Below are positions 8,495 through 17,487 of a stretch of DNA of 64,000 bases, in pieces. The stretch lies in assembly GCF_009733535.1 (NCBI RefSeq), contig NZ_SMMI01000008.1:124001-188000 (forward strand), given 5' to 3'. A model generated the notes under the pieces. That model searched no databases. It was given only the letters and a program-made list of their open reading frames with translations, and was not told the origin of the DNA. The translations under genes were made by a program, and so were the position numbers. Origin of the DNA: Sphingobacterium endophyticum. Lineage in GTDB: Bacteria > Bacteroidota > Bacteroidia > Sphingobacteriales > Sphingobacteriaceae. The first letter of the stretch is position 1. Each line of letters starts with the position of its first letter.

Positions 8495-9664
8495 TTAGTT
8501 TAAATTTTCTTCTAAATTACCCGAACCTTCTTCGGTGGTTCCTTCTTCAGTACCACTCTCCGTTTCTTCCTGATTCTGTCCGCTTTGTTTTAACAACTCT
8601 TCCAGCTGTTGTTCACTTTGCTGTTGTTGTTGAGATTGTCTGGTTTGATGCTGTTGTTCCATCAATTCCTTTTGTCTCTTTTCTTCTTCCTGAATCTTCA
8701 GATCTTGTTCATGGCCTTCTAATTTTTCAGCTTTTACACCTTTAGGAGTTGTCCATAATTTCTTTTTATAACTTTCTAGTTTGTCTTCTAAATTTGCTGA
8801 GTTGTCTGTCTGGGTACTATCTGTTCCAGCATAAGTTGCTTGCTGCAACATGCCAGGTGAAGATTCACGGATAATTTTACTCGCAAATTTTCTCTGGACA
8901 AAGAGATCATCCATGGTCATATCATAAAGGCCACGGTCTGGATCAGAAATATCCACTTTTACAAGGCTATATCTAAGTTGTGGAAAATATAACCAGAATG
9001 CTGGAGTCGATCCTACGGAAGTTGCCAGTTCTGAAGAAGTGGTAATATCCATTAAAGGCGCCACACCAATAATCCTAGTTTCCAAGCGTCCTCTTTGTTT
9101 ATCAAAGAAAATGTCTTCTTTAATTCTAAACTTCGTAACACGCTCAGGGTTGAATTCATTTAATGCCATTTTGGAATCGATCTGGTTACCCTCATCGTCA
9201 AAGATGGGTACCAATACAGAGTCGGCAAAACGGGCAATTCCCTCGGTAGCTGAGAGCTTTCCTTTAAAGGAATCATCTTCGGGGTTATAAGGTGTTAACT
9301 TACCCGTTTCGATTCCTTTCATAATTACCTCCATTAGGGAATTACCAGGAATTGCATAAATGTAATTACGTTCGTCCTTTAAATCAATATCTCTCCATAC
9401 CCTTTTGTAGAAACGAATATTTTTCAAGTTTACTTCAGGATAAGCGAAAGGAACGGCATCCTCAAGGTTATTAACTTGATAGAACCCGTCAGTCGTAGGT
9501 ATGGTGTCAGCTAAAATTTCTCCTTGCACAACTACATTGGAGTCATTGATAGGCTGAATAATAGTCTGAGTCATAACGGTGCTGTCTGGTATCGTATCGA
9601 TACTTTGCGCTAAGGTTGGGGAAATTCCCAATGCCAAAGCGATTACCATCATCCAATTTTTCAT
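8495..9664 (-). CDS. gldN: Gliding motility / type IX secretion protein GldN
   Basis: A 389-residue exported protein with a cleavable signal peptide (about residues 1-19, ending LAQ). Residues about 60-290 carry the GldN/PorN domain: RFYKRVWRDIDLKDERNYIY, then IKEDIFFDKQRGRLETRIIG, APLMDI and YFPQLRYSLVKVDI. GldN partners with GldK to form the periplasmic ring under the outer membrane. The C-terminal 75 or so residues are an unusual glutamine/glutamate-rich tail (QSQQQQQSEQQLEELLKQSG, then acidic repeats). Here gldN lies between gldK and gldL instead of after gldM. Confidence 0.93.
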   Translation of the reverse strand: MKNWMMVIALALGISPTLAQSIDTIPDSTVMTQTIIQPINDSNVVVQGEILADTIPTTDGFYQVNNLEDAVPFAYPEVNLKNIRFYKRVWRDIDLKDERNYIYAIPGNSLMEVIMKGIETGKLTPYNPEDDSFKGKLSATEGIARFADSVLVPIFDDEGNQIDSKMALNEFNPERVTKFRIKEDIFFDKQRGRLETRIIGVAPLMDITTSSELATSVGSTPAFWLYFPQLRYSLVKVDISDPDRGLYDMTMDDLFVQRKFASKIIRESSPGMLQQATYAGTDSTQTDNSANLEDKLESYKKKLWTTPKGVKAEKLEGHEQDLKIQEEEKRQKELMEQQHQTRQSQQQQQSEQQLEELLKQSGQNQEETESGTEEGTTEEGSGNLEENLN

Positions 9665-9697
9665 TTTTAAAATCTTTAGTTCGTAAACAAATCCTTG

Positions 9698-10984
9698 TTA
9701 ATATTTTCGGGTCTTACTTTGTATAGTTGGCAATTCAAATGCTGACATTACACAACGGAACCCTATATATGAATGTGGTTCATAGTCCACGGAATAATTT
9801 CTGGTTTCACTATTTAGTTGTTCACCATTATCTTTCCAGGACCCACCACGTACCACTTTTCTTTTCAACGCGTCAGCGTCTTTCACATCCGCATCATATA
9901 ATAAAACTGGATTTAAGTCATTGACAAAGGCAACAGCTGAAGGGCTATAAGCGTCTAAAGTCCATTCAGAAACATTACCAGCCATATTATACACACCAAA
10001 TTTATTAGGCGTATATGATTTTACAGGCAATGTGAATGTTGCACCATCACGAGAATAAGTACCTTCCCCTTGTTTATAGTTGACGGCAAGTTTTTCTTTG
10101 CCATCTTGTCCATCTATGGTCAATTTAGTTCCTGCAATAGTATCACGTGGATCTATTTTACCTTCGGCAGCATATTGCCACTGAGCTTCAGTTGGTAAAC
10201 TAAAGGTTAACTGATATCCGCTTAAATATGAATTCTTCATTAAGTTGGCCATCATTTCCTTTCCTCTCCAATCAGAATATGCCCGAGCCTGTCTCCATGA
10301 AACTCCCACTACCGGATAATAGTCGAAAGATTGATGCGTAAAATAGTTAGCATCCAATGATGTCAATTGTGCATTCGGGAAATCTTTGGACCAGATATCT
10401 TCAGCTGTCAATACAGATACCGTATCGGTAACATATTCTTTTTTCAAATTACCTTTGGTCTTTAGGTATGAAAATCTGTATTTAACAACTTCTGGATTTA
10501 GACCACGCGTAGATCCTTTCATTTCAATCATTGGAGCGATTCGCTCAGCAATTGAAGGATCGGTACTGCGCCAAATTGGCGATACACTTTTTACTTTTTT
10601 CCAATTAATTCTTTTTCCTTCCCCATCTTCACTAGCGATATCTAAAAAGTACTGATCGTCCTGAAGGTAATCAGTTACGGCAATAGAATCCGCAACCCAA
10701 TTGACAAATTGACGATACTGCTTGTTAGTGACTTCCGTTTCGTCGATAAAGAAAGCACTCAAACTGATGTTCTTACCAACATTTCCACTATCTAGTGAAC
10801 CTTTGAATAAAATAGTTCCAGAAGGAATATATACCATTCCTGGGGGCGCTGGAAGTTTCCCTCCTTTAAAGGCTGATACTTTTGGAGCATTATAGAAATT
10901 ATTGGAAGAGTTACAGCTTGCTATTGCCAAAGCGAACAGTAAGCATGCTGCAATATATATTCGATTTAGGAATACTCTTTTCAT
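9698..10984 (-). CDS. gldK: Gliding motility / type IX secretion lipoprotein GldK
   Basis: A 428-residue lipoprotein. The signal ends at Cys-24 (AIASC). The mature protein carries a formylglycine-generating-enzyme-like (SUMF1) fold used structurally in GldK/PorK: PPGMVYIPSGTILFKGS, FFIDETEVTNKQYRQFVNWV, YPVVGVSWRQARAYSDWRG, FGVYNMAGNVSEWTLDAYSP and GGSWKDN. GldK and GldN assemble as rings attached to the outer membrane. It is the first gld gene, 53 nt after the outer-membrane protein gene at 11038, which may share its promoter. It should not be read as a true sulfatase-activating enzyme. Confidence 0.95.
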   Translation of the reverse strand: MKRVFLNRIYIAACLLFALAIASCNSSNNFYNAPKVSAFKGGKLPAPPGMVYIPSGTILFKGSLDSGNVGKNISLSAFFIDETEVTNKQYRQFVNWVADSIAVTDYLQDDQYFLDIASEDGEGKRINWKKVKSVSPIWRSTDPSIAERIAPMIEMKGSTRGLNPEVVKYRFSYLKTKGNLKKEYVTDTVSVLTAEDIWSKDFPNAQLTSLDANYFTHQSFDYYPVVGVSWRQARAYSDWRGKEMMANLMKNSYLSGYQLTFSLPTEAQWQYAAEGKIDPRDTIAGTKLTIDGQDGKEKLAVNYKQGEGTYSRDGATFTLPVKSYTPNKFGVYNMAGNVSEWTLDAYSPSAVAFVNDLNPVLLYDADVKDADALKRKVVRGGSWKDNGEQLNSETRNYSVDYEPHSYIGFRCVMSAFELPTIQSKTRKY

Positions 10985-11037
10985 ACTTTTCGTTGTTTAA
11001 TTTTATAGTATAGAATATGTAATGATTGATTTAGGCA

Positions 11038-11727
11038 TTAATTTCTTTGAAACAAGGCATATTTAACACCAAGTGAAATATATCCATAGTGATCTTTTTT
11101 ACTGTTAATCACTGCATCTAGATTATCATTCGTGGTAATTGTATGTTGATAATTAAGATTGATTGCCCATTGCGGTCCATATAATCCTCTTCCAAAAGGG
11201 ACATCAACACCAACATTGATAGGCACTACAAAATGCCATCCATCTAAATCTGTGGATATCTCACCTCCACTGGCAATGACCGCATCAGCATAATTAGTAG
11301 ACACGCTGCTTTCGATGTCGTTTTTCATAACACCAGCACCAGCACCAACATAGACGTTTGCAAGGATTTTATGGAAAGTACTAGATTGGAGATTATAATA
11401 GCTATAGTTGTCAGGAAGGTTCATAAATTGGCCTAATCGCACTTTCGCATTCGCATTAAATGCGTAATAATCATTCTTAAAGGTACTGGCATAACCATTC
11501 CCGCTCAGCCTACCTTTCTCTGCATGTATTCCGGCTGATAAGAAAGGAGTAATTAATCCATCAACATCAATATGACCAGCAAATTTGGCTTCAACATTAG
11601 CCAAATCGGTCAGATTTATTGTAGGTCCTCCACCTACACCAACACTAAGCGGACGTGAAAATTGAGCTTGTGCTGATTTAAAACCACAAACAGCAAATAA
11701 TAGTAAAGAAAAAATAGTTTTTTTCAT
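11038..11727 (-). CDS. Outer-membrane beta-barrel protein upstream of the gld cluster
   Basis: A 229-residue protein from the ATG at 11727 (MKKTIFSLLLFAVC), preferred over 11757 because a signal peptide then starts at residue 1 and ends near AQA. The mature part is rich in alternating aromatic/small strands (SVGVGGGPTINLTDL, ILANVYVGAGAGV, WAINLNYQHTITTN) and ends in a beta-signal-like YGYISLGVKYALFQRN, consistent with an 8-10-stranded barrel of the OmpA-like or PorT-like type. Position just before gldK suggests a link to the secretion system, but the family cannot be fixed from motifs. Confidence 0.72.
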   Translation of the reverse strand: MKKTIFSLLLFAVCGFKSAQAQFSRPLSVGVGGGPTINLTDLANVEAKFAGHIDVDGLITPFLSAGIHAEKGRLSGNGYASTFKNDYYAFNANAKVRLGQFMNLPDNYSYYNLQSSTFHKILANVYVGAGAGVMKNDIESSVSTNYADAVIASGGEISTDLDGWHFVVPINVGVDVPFGRGLYGPQWAINLNYQHTITTNDNLDAVINSKKDHYGYISLGVKYALFQRN

Positions 11728-12314
11728 ATTAAGAATTCTTGTTAGCATACAATACATTATTATTTAGACGAATTCTGAGCCCTTTTATTGTAAGTTCAAT
11801 AAAATAATAGGCTCAAATTTATTAAGTCGTAAAAAAACGTCGGTTTCTCTTGTCACAAGAATCTTACCAAAAACACCCCTAGTGAAAATTATTAAAGGTG
11901 TTTCGACATTGAAAAATATTCATAAAATGATTAAAAAATGCGGTATCCGAAGAGTTACTATACAATTGGGAGAGAAATTATTGATTAAAAAAAGATAAAA
12001 AATAATTTTATATTTTTTTAATGAAGATATATTTTTCACTAATCGGAAAAGATTAGAGGACAATTAAAAAATATAAAAAATACCTCAATTTTATTGAGAT
12101 TCAACAATTATGAGCCTTGATTAACGTAAGAATTTTAAAGATCTTTTCTAAGTTTAGTAACCTATCTTTATAAGAATAGATGTTTGGACATATTTCTATC
12201 TTTTAAGTAGGATTTGATTCATCATTTTATAGAAATAATAACAAAATTGAATGGGACGGAAACAAAAAAAGCAGGCAATGAAATTGCCTGCTATAAACTG
12301 AAATTTTATTTTTA
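11728..12314. other. Intergenic region with a promoter-like box and inverted repeat
   Basis: On the minus strand TAAATTTG (11821-11814) fits the -7 consensus. It abuts an imperfect inverted repeat (GAGCC at 11777-11781 with GGCTC at 11810-11814, and TTTTATTG at 11783-11790 with CAATAAAA at 11797-11804) that would lie at the transcript start of the outer-membrane protein gene. A second short repeat, AAACACC/GGTGTTT (11871-11877, 11897-11903), lies upstream. The remainder to the SusD terminator is AT-rich and shows no gene. Confidence 0.4.
12262..12292 (-). terminator. Intrinsic terminator of the first SusCD operon
   Basis: A 10-bp stem AGCAGGCAAT/ATTGCCTGCT (12270-12279, 12283-12292) with a 3-nt loop is followed on the minus strand by a run of seven T. 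It lies 22 nt after the SusD stop. Confidence 0.88.
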
Positions 12315-13970
12315 TTAATAACCTGGATTTTGAGTCAACACTCCATAAGCCAAATCAATTTGAGCTTGCGGAACAGGCATTAAATATAATTTATTATCCC
12401 ATAAACGTTCCTGAGCCAAAGATCCTTTGACGTTTTGGATGCTTTTCATGACTTCTGGTGCAGTTTTCCAGCGACGGATATCCATATACCTCACACCTTC
12501 TAAAGCAAGTTCTACTTTACGCTCCTGACGGATTGCCTGACGTAATGTTTCCTTAGAAGCATATTTACTACGATCTAATTTAGGCATTCCAGCTCTTTCA
12601 CGGATTTCATCCAATGCCGCATAGATTGTTGCATCAGGTCCAGTAGCTTCATTTTTCGCTTCCGCATAGGTTAAAAGCACTTCTGCATAACGGATAAGGA
12701 TGATGTTACTATGGTTGTCAATATTATCACGGTTAGCTTTTGGATCCACCATTTTTCTAAAGTTATATCCTACCTTAGACATATTACTAGCGCCGTCAAC
12801 CCATTTAAATTTATAGCCACCATCAATTGTCAAGGCATTCCAAGGAGCAGTTTCAAATAAAATGGAAGCATAGAATCTAGGATCTCTGTTTTTGAACTCT
12901 TGGACAAAACTAGACTTATCAGCTTCTGCATATCTTTTGGCTCTTTCCTGAGGAGTTGGCACAGCAACCTTTTCGCCGCTTTTAAAGCTTTGATAACTAT
13001 CCACTAAATCTTGTGTAGGGGTAACAGAACTCCATCCACCAACAGCACCTTCTAATAGATAAGTATTCAGGTAATTTGGCTGCGCCTGCTCAACATATTG
13101 TCTTTCTAGAATCACTTCTGCATTTCCTTCGTTAGCTTGATGGAAAATCCCTTCATAGCTTCTTAATGCAGATCTAAATTTAGCCTGTTCGGCAGCATCT
13201 TTAAAATCTACGAATTTAGCATAGTCATCTTTAGCATCAATTTCAGACTCTTGTGTCGTTTGGAACAATTTATATCCAAGCCCCATAACTTCCTGAGCTG
13301 CTGCTGCAGACTCGGCATATTTTCCTTCAAACAAGAGCAATCTAGCTTTTAGAGCTAAAGCAGCCCCTTTGGTAATTCTACCTTTTTCATTTGATTTACC
13401 ACCAGCATAAGAATTCGGGAGGATTTTAGAAATCTCATCCAATTCTTTCAGGACAAAATTCAAAATATCTTCTTTCGAAGAACGGGGTACATTTAATTCT
13501 TCTTCTGTAAAGCCAAGGACTTTGGTAATCAAGGGAACGCCAGCAAATTTATTAGCCATTGTAAAATACTGGTAAGCACGCATAAAACGAACTTCGGCTT
13601 TGAATCTATTTTTCAGTGCATCGTCCATATTTGCCTTATCGACGTTTTCTAAGAAATAGTTGGTTTTGCGAATGGTTTCATAATTCCACCCAGCATTTAA
13701 AGAAGTACTAACAATTCCAGAAGAAACGGCCGTTGCCGTACTTTCCCAAGGATATTGCGCAAAAGAAATGTCAGATGCACCATCCTCATAAATAATCCCT
13801 TCACCCGGAAGTGTTGCATAGATACCATTTACGGCTAGGTAGACATCATTTTCAGTTTTCCAAAAGGTCTCTTCCGATACCGAGTTCAATGGAATTCTAT
13901 CCAAGAACTCGTCCTTACATGAGGTAAGGGATACAGCAGCAAAAAGACCGATATATAATAATTTTTTCAT
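12315..13970 (-). CDS. SusD/RagB family nutrient-binding lipoprotein (locus 1)
   Basis: A 551-residue surface lipoprotein with lipobox Cys-19 (VSLTSCKDEF). The N-terminal SusD-like segment shows EETFWKTENDVYLAVNGIYA and RFMRAYQYFTMANKF; the C-terminal RagB part shows ILIRYAEVLLTYAEAKNEAT, IRERAGMP and RQERKVELALEGVRYMDIRRW. SusD proteins cap the SusC channel and bind the glycan or oligomer. It follows its susC gene by 21 nt. No glycoside hydrolase accompanies this pair, so the substrate cannot be guessed. Confidence 0.95.
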   Translation of the reverse strand: MKKLLYIGLFAAVSLTSCKDEFLDRIPLNSVSEETFWKTENDVYLAVNGIYATLPGEGIIYEDGASDISFAQYPWESTATAVSSGIVSTSLNAGWNYETIRKTNYFLENVDKANMDDALKNRFKAEVRFMRAYQYFTMANKFAGVPLITKVLGFTEEELNVPRSSKEDILNFVLKELDEISKILPNSYAGGKSNEKGRITKGAALALKARLLLFEGKYAESAAAAQEVMGLGYKLFQTTQESEIDAKDDYAKFVDFKDAAEQAKFRSALRSYEGIFHQANEGNAEVILERQYVEQAQPNYLNTYLLEGAVGGWSSVTPTQDLVDSYQSFKSGEKVAVPTPQERAKRYAEADKSSFVQEFKNRDPRFYASILFETAPWNALTIDGGYKFKWVDGASNMSKVGYNFRKMVDPKANRDNIDNHSNIILIRYAEVLLTYAEAKNEATGPDATIYAALDEIRERAGMPKLDRSKYASKETLRQAIRQERKVELALEGVRYMDIRRWKTAPEVMKSIQNVKGSLAQERLWDNKLYLMPVPQAQIDLAYGVLTQNPGY

Positions 13971-13991
13971 TTTTACTTTAATAATTGCTCG

Positions 13992-16900
13992 TTAAAAATT
14001 AGCGTTGATACCGATCGAGAAAGTCTTAACTCCTAAGAAGCTAGCTCTTCCAGATCCAGTTTCTGGATCATAATCAGATAATCTCTTATCAGCCATAAAA
14101 GTGAAAGGATTATTTGAAGAAGCGAATACTCTTAGATTAGACATTTTCACTTTTTCGATAAGTTGCTTGTCAAAAGTATATCCTAATGTAATTGCTCTAA
14201 TACGGAAATAGTTACCGCTGAACAACCAGAAATCAGAAGTAATGTAGTTTTGTTGAGCATCACCTGTTAATGTAATACGAGGGAAAGGAGCATTGGCACT
14301 GTTGTTTTCTTCTGTCCAACCTTCTAGCCATTCTTTTTTGATATTACCACCATTGAAGAATGGATGCGCTGCTTCTTGTTCGAAATAGGTTTTAACGCCT
14401 CCAACACCGTAAGTCAATACGTTTAGGTCAAATCCTTTATATGAAGCATTCACTGCAAAACCATAGTTAAACCAAGGCACATCATTTCCAAGAATCGTTC
14501 TATCTTGAGGGTCTAATACTCCATCGCCATTTACATCGACATATTTAATATCCCCAACTTTAGAATTTCCGGCGATACTTTTCTGACTAGGGTGATTATC
14601 GATTTCTTCTTGAGAAGTAAACAAACCATCTGATTTATATCCATAATAATCTCCTACAGAACCACCTACTCTGTTAATGTAATATCCACTCACGATTTCA
14701 TTTCTTCCAGTTCCCAGGTTAATGATTTCATTATTGATTTTAGAGATATTTCCAGAGATTGAATATTTGAATTCATCGCCAACATTTCCATTGTAAGTTG
14801 CCATGATTTCAATACCCTTGTTCTTAGTTTCACCTTGATTAAAGTACGCAGCAGTTTCCCAGCCAGATGTTGCCAAGAAAGTTGGTTGCAATAAGATTCC
14901 CTTCGTATTCTTGATATAGTATTCAGCAGTTAAATTCACTTTACCATTGAAAAGGGTTGCATCCAAACCTACGTTTGACTGATAAACTTTTTCCCAAAGA
15001 GCCGCTCTATTTACAGCAGCGGTCTGCAAAGCACCGTCCACAGGTACACCTTCAAAGCTATAAAGTGAACTGATTCGGATTAAGTTGAAGTAATTTCCGA
15101 TAGCAACCGCATCCTGATTACCCAAAGCACCCCAAGATCCTCTAAGTTTTAAGGCATCAATCCAATTTACATTTTGCATGAAATCTTCTTTATCTATACT
15201 CCAACCAGCAGATATTGAAGGGAAAATCGCTCTACGAACTTCAGGGGCAAAACGAGAGGAATAATCCATACGCATATTCGCTTCGAATAGATATTTCTCC
15301 TTATAATTATAGTTAAAGCGTCCGAAGAATGAACGGATAGCCCATTCATCTTGGATTGTTCTATTTGCCAATCCTGTTCCATCGCTGCTTACATCAGTTT
15401 GAGCAGATGAACCGTTGATGATAGTTTCCAAATCGTTATTCACGAAGTTTTTACGTCCTAAGAAAGCTTCACGATAAGTATTGGATTCCTGTGTAACACC
15501 GGCAGTAATCTTTCCATAATGATCATCAAATCTACGTTCATAGTTTGCTGTTGCCTGCAACAACAACTCTTCGCGCTTACCCCAATATTCCTTCAATTCA
15601 TTGATGGGAACAGCGGTAGAAGCCAACGGTTGGCCGGTTAAGAAATCATTCAACGGGTCCAATCTATTGATGAAATCCCAGCTGTTGGTATTTGTATATT
15701 TCAAAGAGACTAACCCATCTAGTGAGAATCCTTCAAAAGGAGTCAATGAAGCATTACCAGCCAATTGCAAATAGTTGTCTCTATTTCTTCCCTGACCAGC
15801 TTCATTAATATTTCTTAATTGATTGTTTTTTGCAATGGTAGCGTTTGTGGATCCATTAGAGATTGTCCCATAATCACCATTCGATTGTCTCATGACCGTT
15901 AGAGGCAATGCCCTTCCCATTTCTACCCAACTGATCTCGCCACCTGTACGATCATAATCTTGTTTTAAGAAGGAGATGTTTGTTCCAATTTTCAAGAGGT
16001 TTTCAATCACATCGCTTTGCGTATTCAATTTAATATTGATACGATCTTGTTTCATTCCCGGAACGATAGAGTTCTGATCGAAGTAATTAAGTCCTAAGTA
16101 ATAATTGGCAAGTTTTCCCGGAGCATTTACATTTAAGCTAATGTCTCTTTGCGGGGCAGCTTGATCGATGATTTCATCGAACCAATTTGTATTGGGATAC
16201 CTATCCAAATCCGAACCTGACCTATATTTTTCAATGATATCTTCGGTAAAAGTAGTTTGCTTTCCGGCATTTTTCATTGCACGGTTGTAAAGCTCGATAT
16301 ACTCCAGAGAGTTTGCGAAATTAGGGAGGAAAGTTGTGCTTTGCCAGCCTTGATTTGCTGAGAAACCGATAATTGCACGGTCACCTCCACCTCTTTTGGT
16401 CGTAACTAATATGACACCATTCGCTGCTCTAGAACCATAAAGTGATGCTGAGGCAGCATCTTTCAGGACAGACATACTGCTGATATCAGCAGGGCTGATT
16501 GCTGCAAATTCTGCACCTGAGGCTGGTATACCATCAATAATATACATTGGACTTGGAGATCCTAAGTTAGAACGACCACGCACAGTAATTGTGGCATTGT
16601 TTCCCTTTTTAGGAGCAACCGGTCTACTAATTACGGTAATTCCGGGTGAAACCCCTTGCAAAGCATTTTGTAAGGATGTAACAGGTCTCTCTGCTAATTG
16701 TTTCGGCGTAATAGATGCAACGGATCCTGTTAAATTCACTTTCTTTTGTGTACCGAAGGCAACGACTACCACTTCATCAATATCTTGATTGGAAGAGGAA
16801 AGACTAACATTTAAGGTGTTAGATTCTACAACCTTTTCTTGAGAAGCGTAACCGATAGCGGTGAAAACCAATGTTTCACCTAATGGTACTTGGATGGAAA

Positions 16901-17153
16901 AACGGCCATTTTCATCAGTAGAGGTAGCTACTTTTGAATTGCCTTTAACAGAAACAGTAGCTCCAGGAAGAGGTCCATTTTCATCAGACACAGTTCCAGT
17001 GACCGTTTCCTGGTTTTGAGCAAACAAAGAACTTACATTCGTTTTAGCGGTATTCGCAAAGCTGAAACTTGGCAGAGTAATTCCAAGCATAAGAGCTGCA
17101 GCTAATGGGTAAGTTTTGTTTACTAATAATTGCTTAGTAAACCTTTTTTTCAT
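13992..17153 (-). CDS. SusC/RagA family TonB-dependent transporter (locus 1)
   Basis: A 1053-residue outer-membrane transporter. After a signal peptide (about 1-33) it has a carboxypeptidase-regulatory-like domain (TVTGTVSDENGPLPGATVSV), a TonB-box-like region (DEVVVVAFGTQKK), the plug (VTSLQNALQGVSPGITV, then YIIDGIP and the SMSVLKDAASASLYGSRAAN signature of SusC proteins), and a 22-strand barrel to the C-terminus (KTFSIGINANF). It imports oligomers captured by the adjacent SusD. Two LacI-type operator-like sites lie 80-112 nt upstream of the start. Confidence 0.96.
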   Translation of the reverse strand: MKKRFTKQLLVNKTYPLAAALMLGITLPSFSFANTAKTNVSSLFAQNQETVTGTVSDENGPLPGATVSVKGNSKVATSTDENGRFSIQVPLGETLVFTAIGYASQEKVVESNTLNVSLSSSNQDIDEVVVVAFGTQKKVNLTGSVASITPKQLAERPVTSLQNALQGVSPGITVISRPVAPKKGNNATITVRGRSNLGSPSPMYIIDGIPASGAEFAAISPADISSMSVLKDAASASLYGSRAANGVILVTTKRGGGDRAIIGFSANQGWQSTTFLPNFANSLEYIELYNRAMKNAGKQTTFTEDIIEKYRSGSDLDRYPNTNWFDEIIDQAAPQRDISLNVNAPGKLANYYLGLNYFDQNSIVPGMKQDRINIKLNTQSDVIENLLKIGTNISFLKQDYDRTGGEISWVEMGRALPLTVMRQSNGDYGTISNGSTNATIAKNNQLRNINEAGQGRNRDNYLQLAGNASLTPFEGFSLDGLVSLKYTNTNSWDFINRLDPLNDFLTGQPLASTAVPINELKEYWGKREELLLQATANYERRFDDHYGKITAGVTQESNTYREAFLGRKNFVNNDLETIINGSSAQTDVSSDGTGLANRTIQDEWAIRSFFGRFNYNYKEKYLFEANMRMDYSSRFAPEVRRAIFPSISAGWSIDKEDFMQNVNWIDALKLRGSWGALGNQDAVAIGNYFNLIRISSLYSFEGVPVDGALQTAAVNRAALWEKVYQSNVGLDATLFNGKVNLTAEYYIKNTKGILLQPTFLATSGWETAAYFNQGETKNKGIEIMATYNGNVGDEFKYSISGNISKINNEIINLGTGRNEIVSGYYINRVGGSVGDYYGYKSDGLFTSQEEIDNHPSQKSIAGNSKVGDIKYVDVNGDGVLDPQDRTILGNDVPWFNYGFAVNASYKGFDLNVLTYGVGGVKTYFEQEAAHPFFNGGNIKKEWLEGWTEENNSANAPFPRITLTGDAQQNYITSDFWLFSGNYFRIRAITLGYTFDKQLIEKVKMSNLRVFASSNNPFTFMADKRLSDYDPETGSGRASFLGVKTFSIGINANF

Positions 17154-17232
17154 TATAAATTATCTATTGTTTAATGGATTAGATTCGTTTAAAATAATTA
17201 TTAAATTAATGTTGCGCGAATGTTAATAAAAC

Positions 17233-17265
17233 GAAATCGATTGCGTAGATTATGCAAACGATTGC
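17233..17265. promoter_or_regulatory. Paired LacI-type operator-like sites upstream of susC locus 1
   Basis: GAAATCGATTGC (17233-17244) and GCAAACGATTGC (17254-17265) are both variants of the LacI-family palindrome GCAAnCGnTTGC. Their centres are 21 bp apart, two helical turns, which suits two dimers on one face of the DNA. A similar pair lies upstream of locus 2. Confidence 0.6.
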
Positions 17266-17423
17266 TTTGTCATAGATAAAATATTAATTATTAGATAATT
17301 TAAATATCAGTTGACAATCAGTTTGAATGTTTAAACATCAACTAAAAAGGTGTAAAGCAAATGGTTATAAAATAATTGACCTGTTAAAGAATTTGTTTTT
17401 ATTAAAATCAAGGGTTATAAACA

Positions 17424-17456
17424 AGAAAAAAGGCGGTCAAAAGAATTGACCGCCTT
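17424..17456 (-). terminator. Intrinsic terminator of the second SusCD operon
   Basis: An 11-bp stem AAGGCGGTCAA/TTGACCGCCTT (17430-17440, 17446-17456) with loop AAGAA is followed on the minus strand by a T-rich run. It lies 31 nt after the DUF5007-like gene. Confidence 0.88.
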
Positions 17457-17487
17457 AAAACTCTGTTTTTATTTATCTAATTACCAT

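Larger units (their letters stand above)
17154..17487. other. Intergenic region: operator pair of locus 1 and terminator of locus 2
   Basis: Contains two LacI-type operator-like palindromes (17233-17244 and 17254-17265) and the terminator of the next operon (17424-17456). The DNA between is AT-rich. No TAnnTTTG box was found for the susC gene, so its promoter is unplaced. Confidence 0.6.

Noticed and set aside
9698..10984. Formylglycine-generating enzyme for the sulfatase at 43617
   Set aside because: The SUMF1-like fold here belongs to GldK, judged by its lipobox, length and gld neighbours; it has a structural role in type IX secretion.
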